Shown here: in pieces, positions 27,143-36,033 of the stretch
Numbering within the stretch: the stretch's first letter is position 1
Layout of the letters: each line of letters starts with the position of its first letter
From: Chromobacterium piscinae
Lineage (GTDB): Bacteria; Pseudomonadota; Gammaproteobacteria; Burkholderiales; Chromobacteriaceae
Direction: 5' to 3'
NCBI RefSeq assembly: GCF_021129175.1
Contig: NZ_JAJOHV010000004.1
Location: forward strand, 1-40,600
DNA: 40,600 nt
Position numbers and translations under genes: made by a program
Notes under the pieces: generated by a model
Seen by the model: only the letters and a program-made list of their open reading frames with translations
Told to the model about the DNA's origin: nothing
Database searches by the model: none

Positions 27143-28426
27143 ATGAAACTGGCCGGAACAGACCCTGTTCGCCTACTCCCGACCTCCCGCGACGCAGCAG
27201 CGGATGCCCGACCGGATTCGCATCAACGTTTGCAACTAAACCATGACTTCAGCGTGATCCACACCCGCGACGCCTTCGCCGCGGACAACCCCGCCCTGCT
27301 TCAGGTCCTGCGCCGCCGCGAGCCCGCCAAGCGGCATCGCCTGGCGGTTTTCATCGACGACGGCGTGCTGCGCGCCTGCCCGGAACTGCCGCAGCGCATC
27401 CGCGGCTACGCGGACACCCACGCCGCCCACCTGGAAATAGCCGGGGAGATCGTGCCGCTGCCGGGCGGAGAAGCCTGCAAGAACGATCCCCTGCACCTGT
27501 GGTTGCTGCTGCAGGCCCTGGCCGACCGCAATATAGACCGCCACTCCTACGCGCTGGCCATAGGCGGCGGCGCGGCGCTGGACACAGTCGGCCTGGCCGC
27601 GTCGCTGTTCCATCGCGGCGTGCGCCACATCCGCCTGCCGTCCACGGTGCTGTCCCAAGCCGACAGCGGCGTCGGCGTGAAAAACGCCATCAACTGGAAC
27701 GGGCAGAAAAACCTGATCGGCAGCTTCGCCGTGCCCTGGGCCGTGATCAACGACGCGGCGCTGATCGATGGTTTGCCCGCGCGCGAGAAGCGCGCCGGCA
27801 TGGCCGAGGCGGTGAAGGTGGCGCTGATCCGCGACGCGTCATTCTTCCGCTGGCTGGAAGCCCGGGCCGACGCGCTCGCCCGCTTCGAGCAGCCAGACCT
27901 GGAGGAACTGATACAACGCTCGGCGGCGCTGCACCTGCGCCAGATCACCCAGGGCGGCGACCCATTCGAGCAGGGCTCGGCTCGCCCGCTGGACTACGGC
28001 CATTGGATCGCCCACAAACTCGAGCGGCTGAGCGCCCATGCGCTGAACCACGGCGAAGCCGTGGCCATAGGCATCGCCTGCGACGCGCGCTATTCGGCGT
28101 TGGCCGGACTGCTGCCCGCGGGAGACGAGGCCCGCGTCTGGCGACTGCTGCGCGCGCTGGGCTTCGAGCTATGGCACGAACAGCTGCTGGCCCAAGACGA
28201 GCATGGCCGGCTGGCGCTACTGCAAGGCCTCGGCGAATTCCGCGAACACCTAGGCGGCGCTCTGTGCGTGACCCTGCTGGAAGAGCTGGGCCGCGGCCGG
28301 GAGGTAAACACCGTAGATGGCGAGCGCGTCATGCAAAGCATCCTCTGGCTGCAGCAACGGCACGCCGCCCCTTCGCCCGATGCCCGCGCCGGCGTCAACG
28401 AAACGGTCTGCGGAGCCGGAAGATGA
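27143..28426 (+). CDS. eboD: EboD, 3-dehydroquinate synthase-like protein
   Basis: This 427-residue protein belongs to the dehydroquinate synthase fold. It keeps the NAD motif GGGAALDTVGLAAS, PSTVLSQADSGVGVKNAIN and NLIGSFAVP, and metal-ligand regions AEAVKVALI, DYGHWIAHKLE and HGEAVAIGI. It is longer at the N-terminus than AroB and its divergence suggests another substrate, as in other sugar-phosphate cyclases. Two ATGs follow AAGGAG; the first touches it, so the second (27143) is chosen. It overlaps eboE by ATGA. In ebo clusters the homologue is needed for metabolite traffic, but its reaction is not known. Confidence 0.88.
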   Translation: MKLAGTDPVRLLPTSRDAAADARPDSHQRLQLNHDFSVIHTRDAFAADNPALLQVLRRREPAKRHRLAVFIDDGVLRACPELPQRIRGYADTHAAHLEIAGEIVPLPGGEACKNDPLHLWLLLQALADRNIDRHSYALAIGGGAALDTVGLAASLFHRGVRHIRLPSTVLSQADSGVGVKNAINWNGQKNLIGSFAVPWAVINDAALIDGLPAREKRAGMAEAVKVALIRDASFFRWLEARADALARFEQPDLEELIQRSAALHLRQITQGGDPFEQGSARPLDYGHWIAHKLERLSAHALNHGEAVAIGIACDARYSALAGLLPAGDEARVWRLLRALGFELWHEQLLAQDEHGRLALLQGLGEFREHLGGALCVTLLEELGRGREVNTVDGERVMQSILWLQQRHAAPSPDARAGVNETVCGAGR

Positions 28427-29652
28427 AGCTGGCGCACCTGCCCCTGCCCGCGCATCTTTCCTATTGCACCAATATCCATGCCGGCGACAGCCTGGCCGAG
28501 GTCGAGGCCAGCCTGGATGATTTCCTGCCGGCGATCCGCGCCCATCTGGAGGAATGGCGGGCGCTGGCCCCCGACGCGCCATTCGGCCTGGGGCTGCGGC
28601 TGTCCGCCCAGGCGGCGGAAAGCCTGCTGCAGCCAGACATGCTGCGCGCCTTCGCCGCCCGGCTGGAGTCGCTGCATGCCTATGTGTTCACCATCAATGC
28701 CTTCCCTTGGGGAAACTTTCATCAGAAACCGGTGAAGCAGGCGGTCTACCAGCCCGACTGGCGCAGTGGCCAGCGCGCCGCTTACACCGTCCATTGCGCG
28801 CGGACGCTGGCCGCGCTGCTGCCTGCGGACGTGGAAGGAAGCATCTCCACCGTGCCCCTGGGTTTCGCCGAAAGGGACCGCGCGGCGGCGATGGCGGACT
28901 CGCTGCCGCAACTGCGGCTAGCCGTGCTGGAGCTCAACCGGCTGATGCGCGAAACCGGCAAGGAAATCGTTCTGGCGCTGGAGCCGGAGCCCGCCTGTCT
29001 GCTGGAAAACGCCGCCGACGCATTGCATTTTTTCCAGCGATATTGGTTTGCCGAGGACAACCTGGCGCAACTGGCCCGACAGGCTGGCTGCGCGCAGCCC
29101 GAAGCCCGGCGGCTGGCGCAGCGCCATCTGGGTGTCTGCTACGACGTCTGCCACGGCGCGATTGAATTCGAAGACCCATGCGCGGCGCTGGCCGGGCTGC
29201 TCAACGCCGGCATCCGCATCGCCAAGATCCAGCTATCCTGCGCCCTCAGGGTGGAGGAGATGGATGCGCGCGCCGCGCTTCAGCTGCAGGCCTTCGACGA
29301 CGGGGTTTACCTGCATCAGGTGGTCAGACGCAATGCGTCCGGCCTGCAGCGCCACCCGGACTTGCCGCAGGCGCTGAGCCTGCCGCTCGACGCCATCCGG
29401 CGGGAATCATGGCGCGTGCACTGCCACGTGCCGCTGTTTTGGCAAGCACAGCCGGAAGCGGGCCTAGCCAACACCCGCGACAGCCTGGACGCGGTGCTCG
29501 GCCTGCTGCGCCGGCAAGCCATCAGCCCCCATCTCGAAGTGGAAACCTACACCTGGGACGTGTTGCCGCCCCAATTGCGCGAAATACCCAAGGCCCAGGC
29601 GATCGCGCTCGAATTGCACACCGTCATGAAGGAGCTGCGCCATGAGCGCTGA
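28423..29652 (+). CDS. eboE: EboE, TIM-barrel metabolite traffic protein
   Basis: This 409-residue protein resembles xylose isomerase-like TIM barrels and specifically EboE. Typical marks are the start LSYCTNIHAGDSL, NAFPWGNFH, ISTVPLGF, LALEPEPACLLE, HLGVCYDVCHGAIEFEDP, KIQLSCALR and the end HLEVETYTWDVLPP. Acidic and His residues at strand ends could bind a metal. It overlaps eboD by 4 bp and eboC by 11 bp, so the three are translated together. No enzymatic reaction has been shown for the family as far as I know. Confidence 0.9.
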   Translation: MKLAHLPLPAHLSYCTNIHAGDSLAEVEASLDDFLPAIRAHLEEWRALAPDAPFGLGLRLSAQAAESLLQPDMLRAFAARLESLHAYVFTINAFPWGNFHQKPVKQAVYQPDWRSGQRAAYTVHCARTLAALLPADVEGSISTVPLGFAERDRAAAMADSLPQLRLAVLELNRLMRETGKEIVLALEPEPACLLENAADALHFFQRYWFAEDNLAQLARQAGCAQPEARRLAQRHLGVCYDVCHGAIEFEDPCAALAGLLNAGIRIAKIQLSCALRVEEMDARAALQLQAFDDGVYLHQVVRRNASGLQRHPDLPQALSLPLDAIRRESWRVHCHVPLFWQAQPEAGLANTRDSLDAVLGLLRRQAISPHLEVETYTWDVLPPQLREIPKAQAIALELHTVMKELRHER

Positions 29653-30583
29653 CGCCATTTCATCGATGCCGGCCTGGCTGCGCCTGGGCCGCGTTTCCAA
29701 CCTGCCCACCGTGCTCAGCAACGCGCTGGCCGCCGCGCTGCTGGGCGCCGCGTCCGGCGGACAAGCATTAAGCTCGGCAAACCTGGCGGCCCTGCCCCCG
29801 TTGATGCTGTCGATGTGCCTGTTTTACATGGGCGGCATGTACCTCAACGACGCCTTCGACCGCGAAATCGATGCCCGCGAACGTCCCCAGCGCCCCATTC
29901 CATCCGGCGAAGCCCGCGCGCAAACGGTTTTCGCCTGCGGCTTCGGCATGCTGCTGGCCGGCTGGCTGCTGCTGGGGCTGTACGGCAACAATCACAGCCG
30001 CTTTTACGGCGCGCTGCTGGCATCAAGCATCGTGCTCTACAACGTCTGGCATAAGGACAATCCCTGCAGCCCGCTGCTGATGGGCGCCTGCCGCGCCCTG
30101 CTCTGCCTGTGCGTCGGCTCGGCCTTCGCCGGCGGCACCCCGCCGCTGCTCTGTCTGGCGGCTGCCCTGCTGCTGGCGCATATCGTTGGACTCAGCCACG
30201 CCGCCAAGCAGGAAAGCCTGGACCGCATCGGCGCCCTCTGGCCGCTTGCTGTGCTCGGCCTGCCGCCATTGGCTTACTTGCTGCTGGCCCTGGTCCGGTT
30301 CATCACCGACGAAACCGCTCAAGCCTGGCATGCCTTGGCGCTGGCCGCGCTGCTAGCCGCCGCTCTGGTCGCCGCGCTCGCACTCGCCGTGGCGCGGCTG
30401 ATCAAGCGATCCGCTCCCGGCGCGGTCGGACAGGCGGTGGCGCGGATGATCGCCGCCGTCAGCCTGCTGGACGGCCTGGCCCTGGCCGCCTGCCTGCCGC
30501 AGCCCGCGCCCGCGGCCATCCTCGGCTGCGTGGCGGCCTATTTCGCCACGCGCTTCCTGCAAACCTATATCCCGGGAACCTGA
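29642..30583 (+). CDS. eboC: EboC, UbiA-like membrane prenyltransferase
   Basis: This 313-residue integral membrane protein has about eight hydrophobic helices and the first UbiA aspartate motif N69-D-A-F-D-R-E-I-D77, then RPQRP (81-85), which binds the Mg-diphosphate of a prenyl donor. The second motif region reads SHAAKQESLDRIG and is less canonical. UbiA enzymes attach isoprenoids to aromatic or other acceptors in the membrane. In ebo clusters EboC could make a lipid carrier or anchor for the trafficked compound; this is inference. Its start lies inside eboE. Confidence 0.9.
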   Translation: MSADAISSMPAWLRLGRVSNLPTVLSNALAAALLGAASGGQALSSANLAALPPLMLSMCLFYMGGMYLNDAFDREIDARERPQRPIPSGEARAQTVFACGFGMLLAGWLLLGLYGNNHSRFYGALLASSIVLYNVWHKDNPCSPLLMGACRALLCLCVGSAFAGGTPPLLCLAAALLLAHIVGLSHAAKQESLDRIGALWPLAVLGLPPLAYLLLALVRFITDETAQAWHALALAALLAAALVAALALAVARLIKRSAPGAVGQAVARMIAAVSLLDGLALAACLPQPAPAAILGCVAAYFATRFLQTYIPGT

Positions 30584-30585
30584 AC

Positions 30586-31539
30586 ATGCGCAGCGACACT
30601 CAAGACCCGACTCTCGCCCCCCACACCCTTCCCGCCTCAGACGCATGGAGCGCCTGGCAACCCCGCATGCGCGCCTGGCAAGAGCTGCTGCAAGGCTGGC
30701 TGAGCGCCCGAGCCGACGGCGACTGGTACGCGCGGCAATGCCAGGATCTGGCCCACGCCACCGCGGGCGACCGCCCGCTGAACCTGCTGTTCAAAGCGAT
30801 GGGCATCGCGCCGCGCAAGCTGGGCAAACAAGACCTGGCGCTCAGCGAGGCGGAACAGCGCCAGGCCCGCGCCTTGCAGCCCGGCTTCGACTCCATTCGC
30901 TGGAGCGTGGATCAGGCGGCCCGCGTCGGTTTGATACTGGCCGCGTCCGGCAATCTGCCCGATGGGGCGGCCTTCGCAGCCCTGCTCGACGAGCTGGCGA
31001 ATCAGGGCGACATCCAGGAACAGATCGCCCTGTATCAGGGATTCGCCCTGTATCCGCAAGATCCCGCCTTGCTCGCGCGCGCCGGCGAAGCCGTGCGCAG
31101 CGGCATCCGTCCGGTCTTCGCCGCCTTCGCGCTGCGCGATCCCTGGCCGCAAGCGATGCTGCCGCAAGCGGCGTGGAATCAGATGGTGGTCAAAACCTTC
31201 TTTCTGGACTTGCCGCTGTGGCCGATTCAGGGGCTGGCTGATCGCGCCAATCAGGATTTGGGCGAAATCCTGTGCGACCTGGCGGCGGAGCGCGCCGCCG
31301 CCGGCCGCGGCCTGAACCTGGAACTCTGGCGCCTGCTGGCGCTATGCCCCGGCGAGCGCGGACACGCGCTGCTGCGCCGGCAATACGCCGACACCCGTCC
31401 CGGCACGCATGAGATGTACGCCTTGCAACTGGCGGCGAGGGAAAGCCCGCATGCAGATGTCCGGGCACTGGCGCCTGTCGGACTACCCGGCATCGAATTC
31501 AGCGACGAATGGGAACGGCTGGCCCAGTGGCGGGAATGA
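30586..31539 (+). CDS. eboA: EboA-domain protein
   Basis: This 317-residue protein of unknown fold is Ala/Leu-rich and apparently all-helical, with no signal peptide. Marks include LALSEAEQRQARALQPGFD, SWSVDQAAR-like RWSVDQAARVGLIL and NQMVVKTFFLDLPLWPIQGL, the last typical of EboA proteins. The frame is open upstream to 30109, but the ATG at 30586, two bases after the eboC stop, fits the operon. It is essential in other ebo systems, but its biochemical role is unknown. Confidence 0.85.
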   Translation: MRSDTQDPTLAPHTLPASDAWSAWQPRMRAWQELLQGWLSARADGDWYARQCQDLAHATAGDRPLNLLFKAMGIAPRKLGKQDLALSEAEQRQARALQPGFDSIRWSVDQAARVGLILAASGNLPDGAAFAALLDELANQGDIQEQIALYQGFALYPQDPALLARAGEAVRSGIRPVFAAFALRDPWPQAMLPQAAWNQMVVKTFFLDLPLWPIQGLADRANQDLGEILCDLAAERAAAGRGLNLELWRLLALCPGERGHALLRRQYADTRPGTHEMYALQLAARESPHADVRALAPVGLPGIEFSDEWERLAQWRE

Positions 31540-31560
31540 ATCCAACAAGGGGGAAACCAG

Positions 31561-32634
31561 ATGAGCGACATCCAGCAAGCAATCGAAGAAATGTTTTCCG
31601 ACCGCAGCGCGGCCTGCCCCTGCTGCGGGTCGACATTGAGTCCGGAAATGCTGCGAGGCCTGCTGCGGCAAGCCTCGCAGCGGCAACAGGAGCGCCAGTC
31701 GCGTCACCACCTCTCTCCGGGCGCGAGCGGCATGCTGATAGACCCGCACGCCCACATGATCGCGCGCACCACCGACGACTACGAGGCGATGGCCGCCAGC
31801 GGCGTCGTCGCCGTGATCGAACCGGCATTCTGGCTGGGGCAGGCGCGCACCAACGTGGGCAGCTTCATCGATTACTTCTCTACCATCGCCGGCTTCGAGC
31901 GCTTCCGCGCCGCGCAGTTCGGCATCCGCCACTACTGCGCGATCGGCCTGAATCCCAAGGAGGCCAACAACCGCGAACTCGCCGACGCCGTGCTGGATCT
32001 CCTGCCGCGCTACCTGGGCAAGGAAGGCGTGGTGGCCTTGGGGGAAATCGGCTACGACGAGCAGACCGAGCAGGAAGACCGCGCCTTCCGAGCGCAAATC
32101 GAGCTGGCCCAGGAATTCGACCTGCCCATCATGATCCACACGCCGCACCGCGACAAAAAACGCGGCACCAAGCGGACGATGGATACGCTGGAAGCCTGCG
32201 GCTTCGATCCCGCGCGCTGCGTGATCGACCACAACAACGAGGAAACGGTGCAGGAAGTTCTGGATCGCGGCTATTGGTGCGCGTTCACGATCTACCCCTC
32301 AACCAAGATGGGCAACGACCGTCTGGCTGCCATCGTCGAGCGCTACGGCCCGGAACGCATCATTGTCGACTCCGCCTGCGATTGGGGCGTGTCCGACCCG
32401 CTGGCCGTCGCCAAGTCGGCGCGCATCATGGCCGCCCACGGCCTCGACGAAGCCGTGATACGGCAGGTGGTCTACCACAATGCGCTGGCGGTCTACGGCC
32501 TGAGCGGCGAAATGAGCGAAACCGACTGGCTGGAACCCGCGCCGGTGGATCAGCGCACGCTGTACGGCGGCAATTCGGTATTGCGCGGCCAGGCGCCGCG
32601 AGTGGACCAGGACAACCCCGACCGCATCGTGTGA
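31561..32634 (+). CDS. eboB: EboB, TatD-family metal hydrolase with Cys-rich N-terminus
   Basis: This 357-residue amidohydrolase has a TatD-like barrel from residue 58. Metal ligands appear as D61-P-H63-A-H65, GEIGYDE, MIHTPH, VIDHNNEE and the Asp in IIVDSACDW. Before the barrel is a 57-residue extension with C19-P-C-C22 (AACPCCGSTL), like half a zinc ribbon. The AGGGGG site and ATG at 31561 are well spaced, so the extension belongs to the gene. TatD enzymes are 3' exonucleases, but the EboB group is set apart and its substrate is not known. Confidence 0.88.
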   Translation: MSDIQQAIEEMFSDRSAACPCCGSTLSPEMLRGLLRQASQRQQERQSRHHLSPGASGMLIDPHAHMIARTTDDYEAMAASGVVAVIEPAFWLGQARTNVGSFIDYFSTIAGFERFRAAQFGIRHYCAIGLNPKEANNRELADAVLDLLPRYLGKEGVVALGEIGYDEQTEQEDRAFRAQIELAQEFDLPIMIHTPHRDKKRGTKRTMDTLEACGFDPARCVIDHNNEETVQEVLDRGYWCAFTIYPSTKMGNDRLAAIVERYGPERIIVDSACDWGVSDPLAVAKSARIMAAHGLDEAVIRQVVYHNALAVYGLSGEMSETDWLEPAPVDQRTLYGGNSVLRGQAPRVDQDNPDRIV

Positions 32635-32661
32635 CGGCGGAACCTTCCCAAAGGAAACGGC

Positions 32662-33441
32662 ATGACAAGCAGACAGAGCAACCCCGTGAGCCTGGTTTCG
32701 CAATGGTTCATCCGCCACGGCTGCGTCGAACAAGTGCTGTCGGCGCTGCCCGCCTATGTGCAGGAAGTGATGGAGGAGCCGGGAACGCTGATCTATCTGG
32801 TTCACGCCCCGCTGCCGGAAAACAATCCCAATCCCTTGCTGCAATCGCTGCCGCCCGCCGTGCGCCCCAGCCTGCTGTTCTTCGAAGAATATGCCAGCGA
32901 AGACGCTTTTCTGGCCCATGTCAAAGGCCCGGCCTTCACCGCTTTCGTCGACAAATACGGCCAGTGCTTCATCAGCAGCGATGGCCATCCCTATAACACG
33001 GTCACCTTCCTGCGCCGCGAACAGGGCTTCATCCGCGGCCTGGACAGCCGTTCTCCGCAAGCCGAGCAGATCGGCAGCCTGAACCGGCACCCGGCGGTGA
33101 TGTTTGAAATCATCGCCAGGGATCAGGACAAATCCAAGGCGTTCTATAGCGAGGTGTTCGGCTGGCGCTACCAGAACGGCGGCTCCGGCTTCGCCTATGT
33201 GCACTTCCCGCTGCAATTGCGCACCTTGCTGGGCGGCATCGGCCAATCCGAGAAAGGCGTGCCCGGCATGGAGCCGGGACACAGCTTCTATTTGCTGGTG
33301 GAAGACTTGCCGCTGGCGATAGACCGCGCGCTGGCCGCCGGCGGCAGTCCGCACATGCCGATCACCAGCGTGGACGGCTACACTTTCGCCATGGTCAAAG
33401 ATCCGGAAGGCAACCCGATCGGCCTGCTGCAGGCGGTCTGA
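32662..33441 (+). CDS. ABM monooxygenase-VOC (glyoxalase-fold) fusion protein
   Basis: This 259-residue protein joins two small domains. Residues about 8-110 look like an antibiotic biosynthesis monooxygenase (YgiN-type) domain: EEPGTLIYLVHAP, LLFFEEYASEDAFLAHVKGPAF. Residues about 140-259 form a VOC domain: VMFEIIARDQDKSKAFYSEVFGW, ending FAMVKDPEGNPIGLLQ. AAAGGAAA precedes the ATG, 27 bp after eboB, so it is the last gene of the operon. ABM domains oxidise aromatic polyketides or quinols without cofactors. A tailoring or detoxifying role for the operon's product is likely but unproven. Confidence 0.8.
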   Translation: MTSRQSNPVSLVSQWFIRHGCVEQVLSALPAYVQEVMEEPGTLIYLVHAPLPENNPNPLLQSLPPAVRPSLLFFEEYASEDAFLAHVKGPAFTAFVDKYGQCFISSDGHPYNTVTFLRREQGFIRGLDSRSPQAEQIGSLNRHPAVMFEIIARDQDKSKAFYSEVFGWRYQNGGSGFAYVHFPLQLRTLLGGIGQSEKGVPGMEPGHSFYLLVEDLPLAIDRALAAGGSPHMPITSVDGYTFAMVKDPEGNPIGLLQAV

Positions 33442-33453
33442 ACGCGGGCGGCC

Positions 33454-33486
33454 TTCGCGCCCCAAGCCCTGTCCGCGAGGCGCGAA
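33454..33486. terminator. Possible terminator of the ebo operon
   Basis: TTCGCGCC and GGCGCGAA form 8-bp perfect arms with a 17-nt loop, just after the last ebo-operon gene and before the convergent Lrp gene. No T-run follows. Confidence 0.4.
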
Positions 33487-33544
33487 AACGGAACCGCCGG
33501 TACTGGCCGCGCGGCGCTTCAAACTTGCCTCCCCCCGCCTCCTG

Positions 33545-34036
33545 CTAGCGGCGCGCTTCCGGTCCCACCGGCAGCCGGCCCGACATCTTCACTTCGCGCA
33601 GCGACAGGCTGGAGCGGATGGACGACACGCCTGGCAGTTCGCGCAGCACGTCGCGCACGAAGACGCCAAACGCCTCCAGATCCTCGGCGACCACCTGCAG
33701 CAGGTAGTCGCACTCGCCAGTCAGGTTATGGCAGGACAGTACCTCCGGAATCGCCTGCACCCGCTCCTCGAAACGCAGCGGCGCTTCGCCGATGTGGCTG
33801 CCGAAGCCGATCTGCACGAAGGCGAGTACCCCGTAGCCCAGTTTCTTGCGGCTCAGCACCGCCTGATATCCCTCGATATAACCATCGGCCTCCAGCCGCT
33901 TCAGCCTGCGCCAGCACGGCGTCTCGCTCAGCGCCACCTGCTCGGCCAGCTTCGCATTGGACAGCCGTCCGTCCTTCTGCAACAAGGCCATTAGAGTGAA
34001 ATCCACATCATCAAGGTCTGATTTTGGAAGATTCAT
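33545..34036 (-). CDS. Lrp/AsnC-family transcriptional regulator
   Basis: This 163-residue protein has an N-terminal winged HTH (LSNAKLAEQVALSETPCWRRLKRL, about 24-47) and a C-terminal RAM ligand-binding domain (CHNLTGECDYLLQVVAEDLEAF). Such proteins sense amino acids and control their transport or breakdown. It is divergent from a LysE-family exporter, which it probably regulates. The 125-bp gap between them is AT-rich. No clear ribosome site precedes the ATG at 34036. Confidence 0.93.
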   Translation of the reverse strand: MNLPKSDLDDVDFTLMALLQKDGRLSNAKLAEQVALSETPCWRRLKRLEADGYIEGYQAVLSRKKLGYGVLAFVQIGFGSHIGEAPLRFEERVQAIPEVLSCHNLTGECDYLLQVVAEDLEAFGVFVRDVLRELPGVSSIRSSLSLREVKMSGRLPVGPEARR

Positions 34037-34161
34037 TTATTCACAGCGCTATTAATAAAAGAGTCTTTTCAAATCTAACGCGACAACGCAAGAGAAAGCA
34101 AAGCAATTTCACCTCGCCGGGCGCACACTAGCCGCATCGCCTTCCTGTGCCGGAGCCCGCC

Positions 34162-34779
34162 ATGCTGTCCTTGTCCGTGTTGTCGCTCTACCTTGCCGCC
34201 CTTGTCGCCGTCTACATATTGCCTGGCCCGGACATGGCGCTGGTGATGGCCACCTCGGCCAGCCGCGGCGTCGGCGCCGGCTTGCTGACCGCGCTCGGCA
34301 TCGCCGCCTCCCGCTTTCTGCATGTGATGATGTCCGGCCTGGGGCTCGCCGCGCTGATGGCCACCCATCCGCTGCTGTTCGACGCGGTGCGCTGGGTCGG
34401 CGCCGGCTATCTGCTATGGCTGGCATGGAAGGTGGTGCGCGCCAAGCCGGCGCCAGAAGATGCGCCCCAAACGACCGAGTCAGGCCGCGCGGCGATCGCG
34501 CGCGGTTTTCTGACCAATCTGCTCAACCCCAAGGCGCTGATGTTCTGCGCCCTGTTCCTGCCCCAGTTCGTCTCGCCGGCGCACGGCGCGGTGCTGCCGC
34601 AGTTCGCGCTGCTCGCGGTCATTCTGGTTGCGGTGGGACTGTGTTTCGACACCGCCTACGCCTTCGCCGCCTGCGGCATCGCCCGCCGTCTGAAGGGCCG
34701 CGGCCCGGCGGCGAAGCTGCAGAAAGGCCTGCTCGGCGGCGTGTTCGTGCTGATGGCCGGCCGGTTGATCTTCGGCTGA
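34162..34779 (+). CDS. LysE/RhtB-family amino acid exporter
   Basis: This 205-residue inner-membrane protein has about six hydrophobic segments and the LysE family pattern: YILPGPDMALVMATSASRGVGAGLLTALGI near the start and GFLTNLLNPKALMF in the middle. The GTG at 34147 is possible, but GGAG at 34152-34155 favours the ATG at 34162. The substrate is probably an amino acid or derivative. It is divergent from the Lrp regulator, a common pairing for exporters induced by their substrate. Confidence 0.92.
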   Translation: MLSLSVLSLYLAALVAVYILPGPDMALVMATSASRGVGAGLLTALGIAASRFLHVMMSGLGLAALMATHPLLFDAVRWVGAGYLLWLAWKVVRAKPAPEDAPQTTESGRAAIARGFLTNLLNPKALMFCALFLPQFVSPAHGAVLPQFALLAVILVAVGLCFDTAYAFAACGIARRLKGRGPAAKLQKGLLGGVFVLMAGRLIFG

Positions 34780-34814
34780 CGCCGTTGAACCACGCCGCCA
34801 CCTGCCGGGGCGAT

Positions 34815-34846
34815 GACAAAGAGCCATCCGAGGATGGCTCTTTGTC
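34815..34846. terminator. Bidirectional terminator between lysE-like and OYE genes
   Basis: GACAAAGAGCCATCC-ga-GGATGGCTCTTTGTC is a 15-bp perfect palindrome with a 2-nt centre between two convergent genes, 35 bp after the exporter stop and next to the OYE stop at 34850. Confidence 0.85.
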
Positions 34847-34849
34847 CGT

Positions 34850-35965
34850 TCAAGTCGAGGATGCGGCCAAGGCCGGATAGTCGGTCAGCCCGCGCGCGCC
34901 GCCGCCGAACAAGGTCGCGCGGTCATGCGCCGCCAAGGGCGCGCCGGTGCGCAAGCGCTCCGGCAGATCCGGGTTGGCGACAAAAGGCCGGCCGAAGGCG
35001 ATCAGATCGGCCCAACCGGCGGCTATCGCCTCCCTCGCCCGCGCCGCGGTGTACTTGCCGGCATAGATCAACACGCCGGGAAAGGCCGCGCGCAGCTTCT
35101 GCTTGAAGGCCGCCGGCATCAGCGGCGCGTCGTCCCAGTCCGCCTCGGCGATGTGCAGATAGCCTACGCCCAGCTCGCCGAGCAACTTGGCAGCGGCGAG
35201 ATAAGTGGTTTCCGGATCGTCGTCGACGCAGCCGTTCAGCGTGGTCAGCGGCGCCAGACGGATGCCGACGCGCGACGCGTCGCCGCAGCCGTCTATCAGC
35301 GCCTGCGCGACTTCGCCGAGGAAGCGCAGGCGGTTCTCCAGCGAGCCGCCGTACTCGTCGGTCCGGCTATTGGCGTTCGAGTCTATGAACTGGTTCACCA
35401 GATAGCCGTTCGCGCCGTGCAGCTCCACGCCGTCGAAACCCGCGGCCATCGCGTTGCGGGCCGCCGCGCGGTACTGGTCTACCACATCGCCGATCTCATC
35501 GACGCTCAAGGCGCGCGGCGCGGAAGCCTGGACGAAGCCCGGCGTGCGGCCGTCTTCGCCGGCGATGAACACGTTCACGCCCACCGCCTGGATAGGAGAC
35601 GACGACACCGGCTGTCCGCCGCCGAGCAGGCTCGCGTGGCTCAGCCGACCGACGTGCCACAGTTGGGCGAAGATGCGGCCGCCGGCGGCATGCACGGCGT
35701 CGGTCGTCTTGCGCCACCCAGCCACTTGCGCCGGCGTGTGGATGCCCGGCGTCCACGCATAGCCCTTGCCTAGCGGCGCGATATACGTGCCTTCGCTGAC
35801 GATCAGGCCGGCTCCGGCGCGTTGCGCGTAGTACTCAGCCATCAACGCATTGGCTTCGTCGCCGGGCTGGCTGGCGCGCGAGCGCGTCATCGGCGGCATC
35901 ACGATGCGGTTAGGCAGCGCCAGCGTACCCAGCCGCAGCGGTTGAAACAAAGGGTCTTGCATCAT
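34850..35965 (-). CDS. Old Yellow Enzyme-family alkene reductase (NemA-like)
   Basis: This 371-residue FMN barrel reduces activated C=C bonds with NAD(P)H. Marks are LFQPLRLGTLALPNRIVMPPMTRSRA at the N-terminus, FAQLWHVGRLSH, the substrate-binding ELHGANGYLVNQFIDSNANSRTDEYGGSLENR and LIAFGRPFVANPDLPERL. The frame is open to 36211, but the double ATG at 35965 with AGGAC upstream fits the family start. It is the last gene of a minus-strand set (MFS, aldo/keto reductase, OYE), probably detoxifying electrophiles. Confidence 0.93.
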   Translation of the reverse strand: MMQDPLFQPLRLGTLALPNRIVMPPMTRSRASQPGDEANALMAEYYAQRAGAGLIVSEGTYIAPLGKGYAWTPGIHTPAQVAGWRKTTDAVHAAGGRIFAQLWHVGRLSHASLLGGGQPVSSSPIQAVGVNVFIAGEDGRTPGFVQASAPRALSVDEIGDVVDQYRAAARNAMAAGFDGVELHGANGYLVNQFIDSNANSRTDEYGGSLENRLRFLGEVAQALIDGCGDASRVGIRLAPLTTLNGCVDDDPETTYLAAAKLLGELGVGYLHIAEADWDDAPLMPAAFKQKLRAAFPGVLIYAGKYTAARAREAIAAGWADLIAFGRPFVANPDLPERLRTGAPLAAHDRATLFGGGARGLTDYPALAASST

Positions 35966-36033
35966 GGTGCTTGTCCTGTCGATGCCGCGGCCCTCCGGCC
36001 GCGGGCGGGTGGATTCAGGTGGGCGCGGCGCGC

